Source: PLA3 sp964592235
Lineage (GTDB): Bacteria > Planctomycetota > Phycisphaerae > UBA1845 > UTPLA1
Reading direction: 5' to 3'
DNA length: 64,000 nt
NCBI GenBank assembly: GCA_964592235.1
Contig: CAZQCF010000016.1
Coordinates: 21,791 to 85,790, forward strand
Each line of letters starts with the position of its first letter. The first letter of the stretch is position 1. Under the pieces are notes generated by a model that searched no databases, was not told the origin of the DNA, and was given only the letters and a program-made list of their open reading frames with translations. This document shows positions 7,818 to 18,000 of this stretch, piece after piece. The position numbers and the translations under genes were made by a program.

Positions 7818-9491
7818 CTACGGAAGGATGAAGTCAATGAACGGCTGCACGTCCAGGCCGTTGACTTCGCTGTCGGCGTTGCGGTCATACATGCACAGCA
7901 AGGCCGGGTCCTGATTGGTGCCCAGCATCACGGCGACAAACAGCGCGATGTCGGTGTATTGCGAATCGCACTCGTCGGGGACGGCATTGGCGTTGCAGTC
8001 CAGGCTGGTGGCATTCAGGATGTCGGTCAGGTCGTTGACGGTGTTGCTGTTGCAGTCGCCCTGGACCGGTTCGTAGGCCTGAAGGAACAATGCGTAGTCG
8101 TCGTTGTCGACGTCGCCGTCCTGGTCGATGTCGTGCACGCTGCACGCGTCGTCGGGCGTGTAAGTCGGCGTCGGGCCGGTGAAGCAGGCGACGAAGTCGG
8201 CGAAGTCCGACTCGTCGATGGAGTTGTTACCGTCGGCGTCGAATTCCGCACGGCCCAGCGAATCGAGGAACGCGATGACCTTGTCTTTGTCGGACTGGCT
8301 TAGCGCCGCGAAGGCCGCTCCGGCCGGCTGGGCCTCGCTGAAGGGGGCGTTGTGCCAGCCGATGGCCGCCGTGATGCGGCTGGCAAAGGTGCCGCCGGTC
8401 ACGCGGGCGTCGTGGATCAGCGGATCGCGCATGCGCAGGCCCCACAGCGGCGTCGTGCGCAGCTCGCGGCCGCTTGCCATGCCCTGCTCGATGCCGTCGC
8501 CAAGGGTGCCCATGTCATGCAGCAAAAAGTCTGAATATGCCCGGACCGGCTTGTTGCGAATCGCATCCTCCAGCCCCGGATCGTTCGACGTCATGAACTG
8601 CGGAATGTGGCAATCGGCACAGCCGATCGCGTTGAAGATCGACTCGCCGCTCATGCCCGACCGCGGCGTTTGCGGCGGGGCGGCGAGAAATCGCTGGAAA
8701 TTCGTCACGTGGTCGATGAAATGCAGACCGTTGATGTCCGGTCCGTCCTCCGGGTCGGCCACCGTGTCGCACTCGCCAAGCGTCGGCGGATCATCGCCGT
8801 TCGGATCGTTCTCCGTGACGATGAAACGATTGGTGAGGCCCATCTCGTTCAACGCCGCATCAGCGGAGAAGGTCAGCACCGTTGCCACCTGGCACTTCCA
8901 TCCGAAACGGCCGACGCGAAGCGGGCTCATCGGCGGGTCCTCAAAGGCCTCGACCATGTGCGCCTTACCGCTGATACCCGGGCCGATCGCCTCGTTCGCC
9001 AGAAGGTCGGCATCGGGAATGGCCTCGACGAGGCCAAAACCGAGAGTTGAGTTCGTGAGACGATGTGCCGTGACGTTGGCTTCCGGCGGGACCTGCTCGA
9101 TGCAGGTCCCGTTGATGCCCTGCGCCTGAAGCAGCGATCCGCCCTTTTCCACAAGCGGGTCAAAGATCTCGTTCTTGTCGTCGAAGAAGCCGAACCGTGT
9201 GACCACCATTGCCCCGCTGCCGCCGATCGGCGTGCTGTGGCACGCGCCGCAACTGGTCTCGTTGAAAACCGGGCCCAGGCCCCCGGCGATGGTGAGCGCC
9301 GTGTTGAACTTGGTGCGGCCTTCGATAAAGTGATCCAGTTGTGCCGGGGTCAGGCCCTTGAGCGGCGCTCCCATCTTCGGCTGTAAGTCGACCGCCTTGG
9401 CGAGGTCGGCTCCGGAGCCGGGTGAGATGGCGGCCGCCAACGCGCACAATCCAAAGGCTCGGTTCAGCAGTCGCTTCTTTCCGTCCATCAC
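7818..9491 (-). CDS. Secreted di-haem oxidoreductase (DUF1111) with dockerin-like tail
   Basis: Exported c-type cytochrome-like protein of the 'thiol oxidoreductase'/DUF1111 family, related to di-haem peroxidases. After an N-terminal signal (about residues 8-27), two CXXCH haem sites appear: CGACH near residue 82 and CADCH near 291. The family core ends near residue 410 with the DSLGRAEF region. A C-terminal extension then carries Asp-rich EF-hand-like loops (DADGNNSIDESD, DIDQDGDVDNDD) and ends NGLDVQPFIDFILP. This tail matches those of four other exported proteins in the window. The physiological substrate is unknown. The gene has its own terminator. Confidence 0.86.
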   Translation of the reverse strand: MMDGKKRLLNRAFGLCALAAAISPGSGADLAKAVDLQPKMGAPLKGLTPAQLDHFIEGRTKFNTALTIAGGLGPVFNETSCGACHSTPIGGSGAMVVTRFGFFDDKNEIFDPLVEKGGSLLQAQGINGTCIEQVPPEANVTAHRLTNSTLGFGLVEAIPDADLLANEAIGPGISGKAHMVEAFEDPPMSPLRVGRFGWKCQVATVLTFSADAALNEMGLTNRFIVTENDPNGDDPPTLGECDTVADPEDGPDINGLHFIDHVTNFQRFLAAPPQTPRSGMSGESIFNAIGCADCHIPQFMTSNDPGLEDAIRNKPVRAYSDFLLHDMGTLGDGIEQGMASGRELRTTPLWGLRMRDPLIHDARVTGGTFASRITAAIGWHNAPFSEAQPAGAAFAALSQSDKDKVIAFLDSLGRAEFDADGNNSIDESDFADFVACFTGPTPTYTPDDACSVHDIDQDGDVDNDDYALFLQAYEPVQGDCNSNTVNDLTDILNATSLDCNANAVPDECDSQYTDIALFVAVMLGTNQDPALLCMYDRNADSEVNGLDVQPFIDFILP

Positions 9492-9650
9492 AAAACCACT
9501 CCTTGACTATTGGAAGACCGCAACTCCACCGCAGCTTACGCTGTGGCGCAAACACCGCATCCAAGCGGCCGCCTGGGGAGCGCAGCCGTGCATGGCAGAA
9601 TCCCCCAGTTGGTATTAACAACCCGCAAGTGGACCCGCCGGGCAGGCCGA

Positions 9651-12128
9651 CTAGCTTGCGCAGTCCTGGCCGTTAAGGATCTCGTCAACAAAGAGCGGGA
9701 TATCGCTCATATCCAGCCCGTTGTTGTCGATGTCCGCACACGAGCAGGGACCCGGGTTGCCGAGGAGACAGTTCACGAAACCGGCGATGTCCTGGCCGTT
9801 ACGCAGGCCGTCGCCGTTGGTGTTGCCGGGGCAATTGCAGCCCGCTTCGCACTCCGTCTTCCGCACTTCAAACGCGTCGATCGCGCCTTCGCAGGTCGTC
9901 GCCGTGCCGGTGTCCACGACCGAGAACCGCACGCGGACGTTGGCCGTCAATGCGTCGTTCTGAAAGTAATCACTCACTCGGAACGAGGCGAGCGTCCAAG
10001 CCGAGGCGCTCGTCGTGATGGTCGCGACGGTCGTCCAGTTGGCGCCGTTGTCGTTACTGACCGCAACCGTCATGCTGTCGCCCGTGCCGCCGAAGAACCA
10101 GCGAGCGTATTGAATGACCGCGTCGGAACCCGACAGGTCGATCGGCGGAGAGATCAAATGCGTCGGACCAGCGTCGACATCCGCCGCGCCGGCCGCGCCA
10201 CCTGCCACACCCTGCCCGGTCACCCAGCACGTGACGTTTGGAGCGGGCTCATAGTCGTCTTCGGGCTGCGCCTGATTGGCGTTGCTGATCGTTCCGTTCG
10301 GATCAACTCGGACCCATGCGCCGCCCGTCAAGGACGGATCATTCTGCACGGTCCAGCCGGCGTCGCTGACTTCGAAGCTTTCAAGTGAAACAGCCTCACC
10401 CGTCGCCACGGTGGCGCGATACGTTGCTGCCGGCGCATTCGACGGGCTGAAGAAGATGCCGCCGCCGACCAACTGCCCGCGGAGGTAGTATCGGATGAAG
10501 TCGCCGCACTGTGCGCCCGGCAGCGATCCGTTGTAACGGTTGCCGCTGATGTGCGTCATGGGCGTCGAGCTGAACGCTCCGCCGTTGATGCTGTAATGCA
10601 GGGTGACGCTACCGGGCTGCAGGGCGCCGTTGACCGGAACTACGTCCACTTCCAATAGGTAAGGTGACTCCGGTTCGACCGCCTGGGGCGCGCCGCCGAT
10701 GATCGTGTAATTGATCGAGACTGGCGGAATGTTGATCCAGACTTCCATCGTATTGCAGCGGCCCAGAACGATATCGTTATAGCCGTCGCCGTTGATGTCG
10801 AAGATGGCCGAATGGTACGTTCCGACCAAATTGCCGGTCGGGATCACCGAGGGGCTGGCTTCCTGGAGGGTGACGTTCGGCGCGTTGCCGAGATTGCGAT
10901 AAATGTGCGCCCGGCGCGTACAGCCGAAGCCGTCCACGTCCACGTCGGAAATAAATACATCCTTCCAACCGTCATTATCGAGGTCGATGATGATCGACTG
11001 GCTGCCGAAGCCATCGTCGCCACCGGCCTGAAACGAGAACGAAAACGTGTTGAAGTTCGGTGCGCCGCCGGCGTCGTTGCCGGTGTTCAGCAGGTATCGG
11101 TCGGCTGCGTCGTCGGTCGTGACGAGGTCGATCCGGTTGTCGTTGTTCAGATCGCCGGCACTGACGAAATACGGAGCCTGCGAGTTGACTATTTTGTAGT
11201 TGTTGAAGAAGCCCACGCTGCTTGGATTGTTCATCACGACGGCCACATGCTGCGGAGGCGTCAGGGCCGTCTGCTTGACGACATCGTTGACGCCGTCGCC
11301 GTTGATATCACAGATGATGCTGGCCGCGCCGAACGTCGAGTACAGATAATTGCGGCTGCCGACGCTCGGGTAATTGAACAGCGTTCCCATGCGCATCGTG
11401 CTCTGATCGACGAACACGCCCGGGTTGCCGGCGCCCAGATTGACCAGCAGCTTGTTGTCGAAGTCGTTATTGGGGTCTTCGCTCGGACCCGTCTGGCCGC
11501 TGTCGTAGTCGCCGAAGTAGATGTCGGGGTAGCCGTCACCGGTCACGTCGCCGACCGCGACCGAACAAAACCGTGGATTGGCCACCGCGCCGGTTACGCT
11601 CAACATCTGCGGAATGCGGAAATCCTCATGGCGGAAACCCTGCCACACGCCTGCAACCTCGCCCAGATTGCGGTAAATGCGAGGGTGACCGATCACCTTC
11701 GACAACCCGTCGCTCACGGTCGTCGCCGTGACGATATCAAGCCAGCCGTCCAGGTTTACGTCAACCAGCATCACATCGCGATCGTTTGTCGCCGTCAGGA
11801 AGCCCTGATCGCCCGGCACGTCTGACGCCGTCGCATAGAGTGAAGTTTGGTCAGTCAGCACGCCGTTCACGTTCATGAACAGCACGTTGGTCTTGCCACC
11901 CGCGGTGGAAAACGGATTCTTGCGGACGCAAATCAAGTCCACATCCCCGTCCTGGTCCACGTCGCCCCAGGCATAATCCTTCTCTTCCGGATCCGATGTG
12001 CTGACCGCGGGCGCCGCGCTCACGCGGATACCCGTCTGGTTCTGAAACGTGACCCACTGACCCTGTGCCGACCCCCAGGCACAAAGAACAATGATTGCCA
12101 GACAAGTCGACAGGTTTCGGGGATTCAA
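9651..12128 (-). CDS. Secreted FG-GAP/VCBS repeat protein with dockerin-like tail
   Basis: Predicted extracellular protein of 825 residues with a signal peptide ending near SAQGQ (residue 24). FG-GAP/VCBS units recur through the first 470 residues, each with a calcium-loop pattern such as GDVDQDGDVDLI, VDVNLDGWLDIV, GDVTGDGYPDIY and FDINGDGYNDIV; together these should form a beta-propeller. A beta-sandwich region follows, then a jellyroll-like domain (about 575-750). The end is a paired EF-hand segment: NTNGDGLRNGQDIAGFVNCLL, then DIDNNGLDMSDIPLFVDEIL. Function is unknown; such proteins often bind cells or polysaccharide. It is separated by 159 bp from the oxidoreductase downstream. Confidence 0.83.
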   Translation of the reverse strand: MNPRNLSTCLAIIVLCAWGSAQGQWVTFQNQTGIRVSAAPAVSTSDPEEKDYAWGDVDQDGDVDLICVRKNPFSTAGGKTNVLFMNVNGVLTDQTSLYATASDVPGDQGFLTATNDRDVMLVDVNLDGWLDIVTATTVSDGLSKVIGHPRIYRNLGEVAGVWQGFRHEDFRIPQMLSVTGAVANPRFCSVAVGDVTGDGYPDIYFGDYDSGQTGPSEDPNNDFDNKLLVNLGAGNPGVFVDQSTMRMGTLFNYPSVGSRNYLYSTFGAASIICDINGDGVNDVVKQTALTPPQHVAVVMNNPSSVGFFNNYKIVNSQAPYFVSAGDLNNDNRIDLVTTDDAADRYLLNTGNDAGGAPNFNTFSFSFQAGGDDGFGSQSIIIDLDNDGWKDVFISDVDVDGFGCTRRAHIYRNLGNAPNVTLQEASPSVIPTGNLVGTYHSAIFDINGDGYNDIVLGRCNTMEVWINIPPVSINYTIIGGAPQAVEPESPYLLEVDVVPVNGALQPGSVTLHYSINGGAFSSTPMTHISGNRYNGSLPGAQCGDFIRYYLRGQLVGGGIFFSPSNAPAATYRATVATGEAVSLESFEVSDAGWTVQNDPSLTGGAWVRVDPNGTISNANQAQPEDDYEPAPNVTCWVTGQGVAGGAAGAADVDAGPTHLISPPIDLSGSDAVIQYARWFFGGTGDSMTVAVSNDNGANWTTVATITTSASAWTLASFRVSDYFQNDALTANVRVRFSVVDTGTATTCEGAIDAFEVRKTECEAGCNCPGNTNGDGLRNGQDIAGFVNCLLGNPGPCSCADIDNNGLDMSDIPLFVDEILNGQDCAS

Positions 12129-12470
12129 AGTTGTGTCCTCGCTCTGGATTTAGGCTGATACCACTTCGCTCGCCGTTGCGACGAGTCGTCTCACTCCACA
12201 ATGTAGAGCTTATCAGAAAGCGCCGTAAGACTCAATCAATTAACGGTTTATCCCTTCGAAGCCCCCGGGCGGTGCTGGATAGAATCGGTCACGAATCCGT
12301 TTGCCTGCAACCAGTTACCCCGCATGAACTTGCCCAGGTACACACGCCCGGCGGATTATTGTGCAATCGCACAACGCCCCGTGTCCACCTGACTGACAGG
12401 GATACCGAATCGGTCCGTGTTGCTTGTGCTTACCCGGTCGAAATGAGACTTGCCGTGCGAGCCGGTCTTG
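12129..12470. other. Intergenic region with TTGTGC inverted repeat
   Basis: No ORF with gene-like features. It contains an inverted repeat TTGTGC AATC GCACAA at 12359-12374, about 230 bp upstream of the FG-GAP gene start, which could be an operator or chance. No terminator was recognised after the UnbV gene that ends at 12471. Confidence 0.4.
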
Positions 12471-14906
12471 TTACGGACGCAGCCGCTGCGGAACATCGCC
12501 CTGCCTCAACTCGTACCGGCCGGCCGCGAGGTCGGTCTGACGCGTGACCCTCTGCACGTCGCCCGCTTCCCGCGCATTGGGCCAGCGAACGATCAGCTCG
12601 TCAAGCCGATCGACCCCATCCAGCCCAATATGAACCCATCGCGAGGATTGAGACAAACGGCCATTCCCAGCGGCGATTTCCCGGACGAATTCCCGATCCA
12701 TGACACGTGCCGTCACTCTCGCGCCAATCGCATCGCGATTGCCGTTAACGCCGATCAGCCGGAATGAGACCGACGTCGCGATTTGGCTTGCATTGCGAAG
12801 GAGTCGTGCACCGCTGCAGGCGCCGGGGTTGAGCCAGATGTCCTCATCGCCGTCGCCATCCCAATCGACCGCCGCTGCCGTCGCGCACCCTGCGTCACCG
12901 GCCTTGACCAAAAGCGACGCGTCGGCGGGCGCGCTCTCCTCGAGGTTCACGAACACGTGCATCGGCTCGCGACCAGCCCAGTGAAAGCCGCCGCGAACGT
13001 GCCGCACGAGGTCCGCCCACGCAGGCGAGCTGTTGGAATCGCGCGACGGCTTGCCCGATGTCCCCGCGAGCTGCCGCCAGAAGTAACTTGACAGGTCCTC
13101 CTCGCTGTTCGACCGACGCGGACTGATCAGGCCGTTCGTCGTCAGGAGGTCCATGCGGCCGTCGTTGTTCACGTCGAGCAGAAGCGCCCCGCTCGTCCAG
13201 CCGCCCAAACGAACGCCCGATTCCTCGGCGCGATTGAGAAACGTGCCGTTCCCCTGATTGAGGTACAACGCATTCCCCTGCGGCAGCCGCTGCACGGCGA
13301 CGCGCGACGCGGGATCGCCTCCCGCCATGAACCGCGGCTGGAACACAATGCGGGATCCCTCCGGACTGAACACGTTGCCGGCGAACAGATCCAAGTCGCC
13401 GTCGCCGTCGAAGTCCGCCCAGCACGCGGCGCGACCGATCGCGGGGAGATCCAGTCCGCTCTTCGCGGTCACGTCGACAAATCGCCCGCCGTCATTACGC
13501 AACAATCGCCCGCTTGCGAACTCCGAGGCGATATACAGATCCGCGTCGCCGTCGTGGTCGTAATCCGCCCACGCGGCGGCGGAGGAGTATCGATGGTTGC
13601 CTGCATCGAGACCGGCGGCTGCCGTGACATCGGCGAAGCCGCGCAAACCATCGTTGCGAAGCAAGACGTCGCCCGGACCGTTGGATGCGTCGAAGAGTGG
13701 GTGCGGCGGGGGGGCGCCTTCAAGCCAGTCGAAGTTTCGACACGCGTACACATCCAGATCGCCGTCGAGATCAAAATCCGCCGCCGCCAGCGAGCCGAAC
13801 CGCCCCGGTCCGTTCGCCAGATGCGCGTGGCGCAGCGCAAACCGGCCGCGCCCGTCGTTCTCATACTGCACGACCGTCGCGCCCGTTGCGCCGACCAGAT
13901 CCGCGTCGCCGTCGTTGTCCCAGTCAATCAGCAGTACACCCCCCGTGTCATCGGTCCAGTCCACGCCGGCCTCGCGCGCCGCCTCGCGCACGCCGCCGGC
14001 TGCCTGATGCAACAGCAACTGATTAGACTGCTCGGCGCCCGCCGCAACGTACACATCCTCAAGCCCGTCGCCGTTCACATCACCGATCGCCAGACCGTGT
14101 TCAGCGCGGCAAATCAATTCTTCGCCCTCGGTCGGACGATGCGTGCCCGGTTCGGCGTCATCGAACAGTGTCCCGGCTGCATGCACCTCGTCGTACTGCA
14201 TCACGAGGATCGACACCATGCGCGGCGCGGTCGCCTCGCGAATCCATGACACGGCCCATCGCGTGTTCTGCTGCACGAGCCGCCCCGCGCGGCCGCCAGC
14301 GACCCGTACAAGCACATCGGTGACGAAATCATCCGTCGAGTTGGAGATGATCCCCGCGATGCGGAATTCGAATCGCAGATCAAGCGAGCCGTGCAGATCG
14401 TCCAGGCCCTCCTCCGCGCCCGCTTTCTCTCGCAGATAGGGAGATACGAATTCTTTGAACGCGGCGGACGGCGCTGTGCGACCGATCGACTCCGGTTGCC
14501 CCCGATAGCGTTCCACGCGGATGCTACCCACGGCCAACGTGCTCCGTGGCTCGGGGCGGAGCGGCGGAAGAAGACATCGGTCGAATAACTCGTTCTCCGC
14601 AGACGTTGGCACCGTGCCATGGCGAGCCAGCACGCCACCCAGTTTTTGAAGCTGCGCCAGCGCCGATTCGGCCTGCTCCTCGCTGACCCAGCCGTCGACC
14701 GCGGGGCCGAGCGCAGCGAACGGGTCACCCGATTCGCCGGTCCCCCCATCATGATGGGCAGCTTCGCGCGGCGAGGAGTCTGCCGCGCGCGGAGGGGCAA
14801 GAGCCGAATCCGTGCTGCCGCGAACGCCAACCTGTGGGCCGCACGCCCCGGCGAGGCACACCGGCGCGATCCATGGAATCCATGCCCAGAAGTTCTTGGC
14901 GCGCAT
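12471..14906 (-). CDS. FG-GAP lipoprotein with ASPIC/UnbV domain
   Basis: Predicted surface lipoprotein of 811 residues (lipobox LAGAC at about residues 18-22). A 200-residue N-terminal region of unknown type precedes FG-GAP/VCBS units with loops such as GDVNGDGLEDVYV, DWDNDGDADLV, DFDLDGDLDVYA and DYDHDGDADLYI. The C-terminus (about 700-790) is an ASPIC/UnbV domain, seen in RLIGVNGNRDAIGARV, GNGRLSQSSRWVHIGL and DELIVRWP. This architecture (CRTAC1-like) is common in Planctomycetota and Acidobacteria; its role is not established. Unlike its neighbours it has no dockerin-like tail, consistent with lipid anchoring instead. Confidence 0.87.
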   Translation of the reverse strand: MRAKNFWAWIPWIAPVCLAGACGPQVGVRGSTDSALAPPRAADSSPREAAHHDGGTGESGDPFAALGPAVDGWVSEEQAESALAQLQKLGGVLARHGTVPTSAENELFDRCLLPPLRPEPRSTLAVGSIRVERYRGQPESIGRTAPSAAFKEFVSPYLREKAGAEEGLDDLHGSLDLRFEFRIAGIISNSTDDFVTDVLVRVAGGRAGRLVQQNTRWAVSWIREATAPRMVSILVMQYDEVHAAGTLFDDAEPGTHRPTEGEELICRAEHGLAIGDVNGDGLEDVYVAAGAEQSNQLLLHQAAGGVREAAREAGVDWTDDTGGVLLIDWDNDGDADLVGATGATVVQYENDGRGRFALRHAHLANGPGRFGSLAAADFDLDGDLDVYACRNFDWLEGAPPPHPLFDASNGPGDVLLRNDGLRGFADVTAAAGLDAGNHRYSSAAAWADYDHDGDADLYIASEFASGRLLRNDGGRFVDVTAKSGLDLPAIGRAACWADFDGDGDLDLFAGNVFSPEGSRIVFQPRFMAGGDPASRVAVQRLPQGNALYLNQGNGTFLNRAEESGVRLGGWTSGALLLDVNNDGRMDLLTTNGLISPRRSNSEEDLSSYFWRQLAGTSGKPSRDSNSSPAWADLVRHVRGGFHWAGREPMHVFVNLEESAPADASLLVKAGDAGCATAAAVDWDGDGDEDIWLNPGACSGARLLRNASQIATSVSFRLIGVNGNRDAIGARVTARVMDREFVREIAAGNGRLSQSSRWVHIGLDGVDRLDELIVRWPNAREAGDVQRVTRQTDLAAGRYELRQGDVPQRLRP

Positions 14907-14908
14907 GC

Positions 14909-14953
14909 AAAGACCCGCTCGACGCAGGTTTTCCTCGCGCCGAGCGGGTCATC
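14909..14953 (-). terminator. Possible terminator of LamG/Cys-rich gene
   Basis: A 10-bp inverted repeat GACCCGCTCG (14912-14921) / CGAGCGGGTC (14941-14950) lies between the stop at 15014 and the start of the next gene. On the minus strand it is followed by only TTT, so efficiency is doubtful. Confidence 0.5.
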
Positions 14954-14993
14954 CTATCCGATCAAACCGTGAGGTGCGCTTGCACCGCGAAGG

Positions 14994-15019
14994 CCGTTTG
15001 GGCAATGCCCGACCTACGG
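14994..15019. repeat. GTAGG-type palindromic repeat at gene end
   Basis: On the minus strand this reads CCGTAGGTCGGGCATTGCCC and continues AAACGG. It is a short palindrome centred on GGGCATTGCCC. The TAG stop of the LamG/Cys-rich gene (15014-15016) is formed by the repeat itself. A related palindrome lies at 19250-19272. Confidence 0.6.
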
Positions 15020-18000
15020 CCCCATCACAATCCCTTCCACCATACCCTTCACATCCAGGCCGTTCGCGGCGCCGTCACAGTTCACGTCCGCCGTCAGCGC
15101 GTGATACGGTGAGTGCGGCATGCCAAGGAGCGCCGCCACAAACGGCTCAATGTCTTCCAGGTCCGCCGCGCCGTCGCCGTTGACGTCGCCGCGCGTTTCG
15201 TTTTCACACGGTACCACGGTGCGGATCCGCTGACGGCCCGCCGCGTCGGGCACGCCGTCTCCGTCATTGTCGAACTCCACGACCAGCTCTACGGGCGCGA
15301 ACGTCTCGTGTGCCAGGATTGTGACTCCCACACCGACCTTGATCGGTACGCCGATCGGCAACGCAATCACCCGTAGGACCGGCTCGCCCGGCGGCAGCCC
15401 ATCAAGGCTTACCGCCTCCAGGTCCGCCACCTCGCCGCCGGCCCCATCGGGAATCACAGCCCGGATCGTGTATTCCAGCACGCCGTTGTCATCCACCTCG
15501 TTGAGCAGGTTCAGCGTGTACGTGCGTTCGGTGCCCACGCGCTGCGTCGCCGTCGTCGGGTTCTGCCACCAGTCCCCGCACCACCGCGACGTCGCGCTGA
15601 CCGTGTTGGTGCAACCAAACGTCGCCCCGGTTGCGTTATTCGTCACCGAGAGCTGGTAACACCCCGTCAGGTAGGGCGGCGGATGCGGCAGCCCCACCGG
15701 CCGCGGCAGATTCACGCATACGTTCACGCACTGACCCGCCGGAATCATCGCCGTCACGCCAGCCGACGGCGAGAAGTTCATCGCTCCGATGTTGCTGCAC
15801 CCCGCGCCGCCGATCGGCCCGGAGAGATTCCACGTGTACGACTGTGGAGCGCCGGTGTAATTGCAAATCTGGAAGCACACCTGCTTGCTGACATCGCCCC
15901 GGCAATACAGCACCGAGTTGGTGTAGCACACTTCGCGACACTTGCCCTGCTGCCCCGCGGTGTACAGATCCACAATCTCGTTGTTGCCCAGTGACCGCCG
16001 GAAGAACTCGAACTCATCCAGCACGCCGTTGAGGAAGAGATTGCCCGCCAGGATCGGCAGCCGCTGGCCGAAGACCAGCGCCGACGTGTTGTTCACGCTG
16101 CCGGTGATCGCGTTGTCGTTGAAACTCTGCGAGACACCGTCCACGAACAACCGGATCACGTTCGCGCTGCCCGTGCCGCCCGACCCGTTTCGATACACCA
16201 CCGCTGCCACGTGGTGGCACTGTCCGTCGTTGATGAACGGCAGCCCCGTCGCGATAAAGTTCCCGAAAACGCCCGACGCCAGCTGAAACGCCAGCCGCCC
16301 GTTGAAGCTGAACATCGCGTAGCCATACACGTTGCTGCCGCCATCCGTCGTGCGCTTATCGACAAACGGCTCCAGCCCGCCGCCCGTCGTGCGGATCCAG
16401 CCCTCGATCGTGAAATTGCCAAGACCGAAGTTGATGTCCGCCGTTCCCGGAACGTTCGGCACCGTCACCACGCCGTTCACGCCGTTGAACGCCAGCGCCC
16501 CGCTGCTCGAACAACTCGCCGCGCCGGCCGGCGTCACACCGCCCGACGGCGTGCCGTGATTCATGATCCCCGCGATGTCGTCGATCGGCGGCAGCACCGG
16601 GTTGTCGTCCATCGGCCACCAGTCCGCCATGTTCGCCGGCGGGTGCTTGCAATCGCACGAACAGCGATACCGAACCTTGCCGTATTCCTGGGGCGGAATC
16701 GGCGGATCGTAATACCGCACGAGGTTGCACAAACCGCTGTTGCTGCATCCGCCCGAACATCGCACGGCACCATTCACCAGCACCGGGTGGCACGGCGGAT
16801 CGACCGGCGGGTAACAATCACAATCCGACACTTGATAGTGCCCCGACCCCGCCGGGTACTCGGTGATCTCGATCGGCGTGCAGACTTCGCCATTCGGGCA
16901 ATAGCCCGCACACGTCGGGATGCATGTCCCCGGCTGATCCGGATTGCAGTAAGATGTCAAATTGCAGGCCGGCGGAGGCGTCTCGCAGTCGCACCAGTAC
17001 CGCACCGAGCCGTCGGAATTCTGCGACGTCTGAATCTCACACGTCTGGCCCACCACCGGGCAACTGAACACGCACATCGGTCCGGCCGGCCCCATCTCGA
17101 CGCGGCAGAACTCCGGCCCGCACTCGCAACGCGTAATGCGATACACGCCATCGGCGCCAAGCGTGATTTCCTTCGGCTGGCACAGCGTGCCGCCGTCAGG
17201 ACACGCATTGACGCAGGTCATGCCCTGCGGATCGGGCTGGCACGCCGGCGGGTTCACCGCAACCGGGCAGGAAATCTCCACGTCGCCGAGCTGCGTCTTA
17301 TCGCCCACCGTCGTGTCCTGATCGAGATCGATCATGATCGACTGATTGATGAGCGGGCTGCCGCCGTTGGCCTTCTCTCCAAGAATTCCATAAACGTACA
17401 AGTCCACACCCGGATCGGGCGGCAGCTTGATCGCGTCCGCCGTGCACCAGACCTGCACACGATTGTTCGCAGTATTGGGCACGTCGTAGTCGTAGTCCGT
17501 GCCGCCGGCCGAACTGTCCTGAAGACTATTGATGACCGAGCCGGTCAGGAACGTATTGCCCGACGCAGCCCAGCCGCCCCCGCCGCCCGGATTGGGCGGC
17601 GAGTAGCAGAATTGCAGCAATCGGCTCTGGTGCGCGCCGGTGGAGATGTCGTTGAGGCCCCCGAAGGAGTGCATCGAGCGCTCCGCAGCGAGCATGCAAC
17701 AGGATGCCGTCGGTGCATTCGGCGCGGTGAAGCTGATGTCGCTGACCGGGCTGGACCACGGATTGGGCTGGTTTTGGTACATCGGCAGCGTGAGTTCGAG
17801 CTGCTCCGTGCCCGCGATCGGACGGCCGATGTTCGGTCCCGAGGCCGTGAGTCCGACGGACCAGATTTCATTGTCGTACGCCGCACTCTGGCTGGAGCCG
17901 TCTTCGCGCCAGATGGAATAATACAACCGTCGCGTATAGTTCGGTCCGCCGCCTTGGGGATCCGTGTGCGTTTGAACGGCCCAGACGCGCTGACCGCGCT

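Noticed and set aside
14909..14953. Attachment site or integrase target in the inverted repeat after the LamG gene
   Set aside because: No integrase or tRNA nearby; a weak terminator is the simpler reading.
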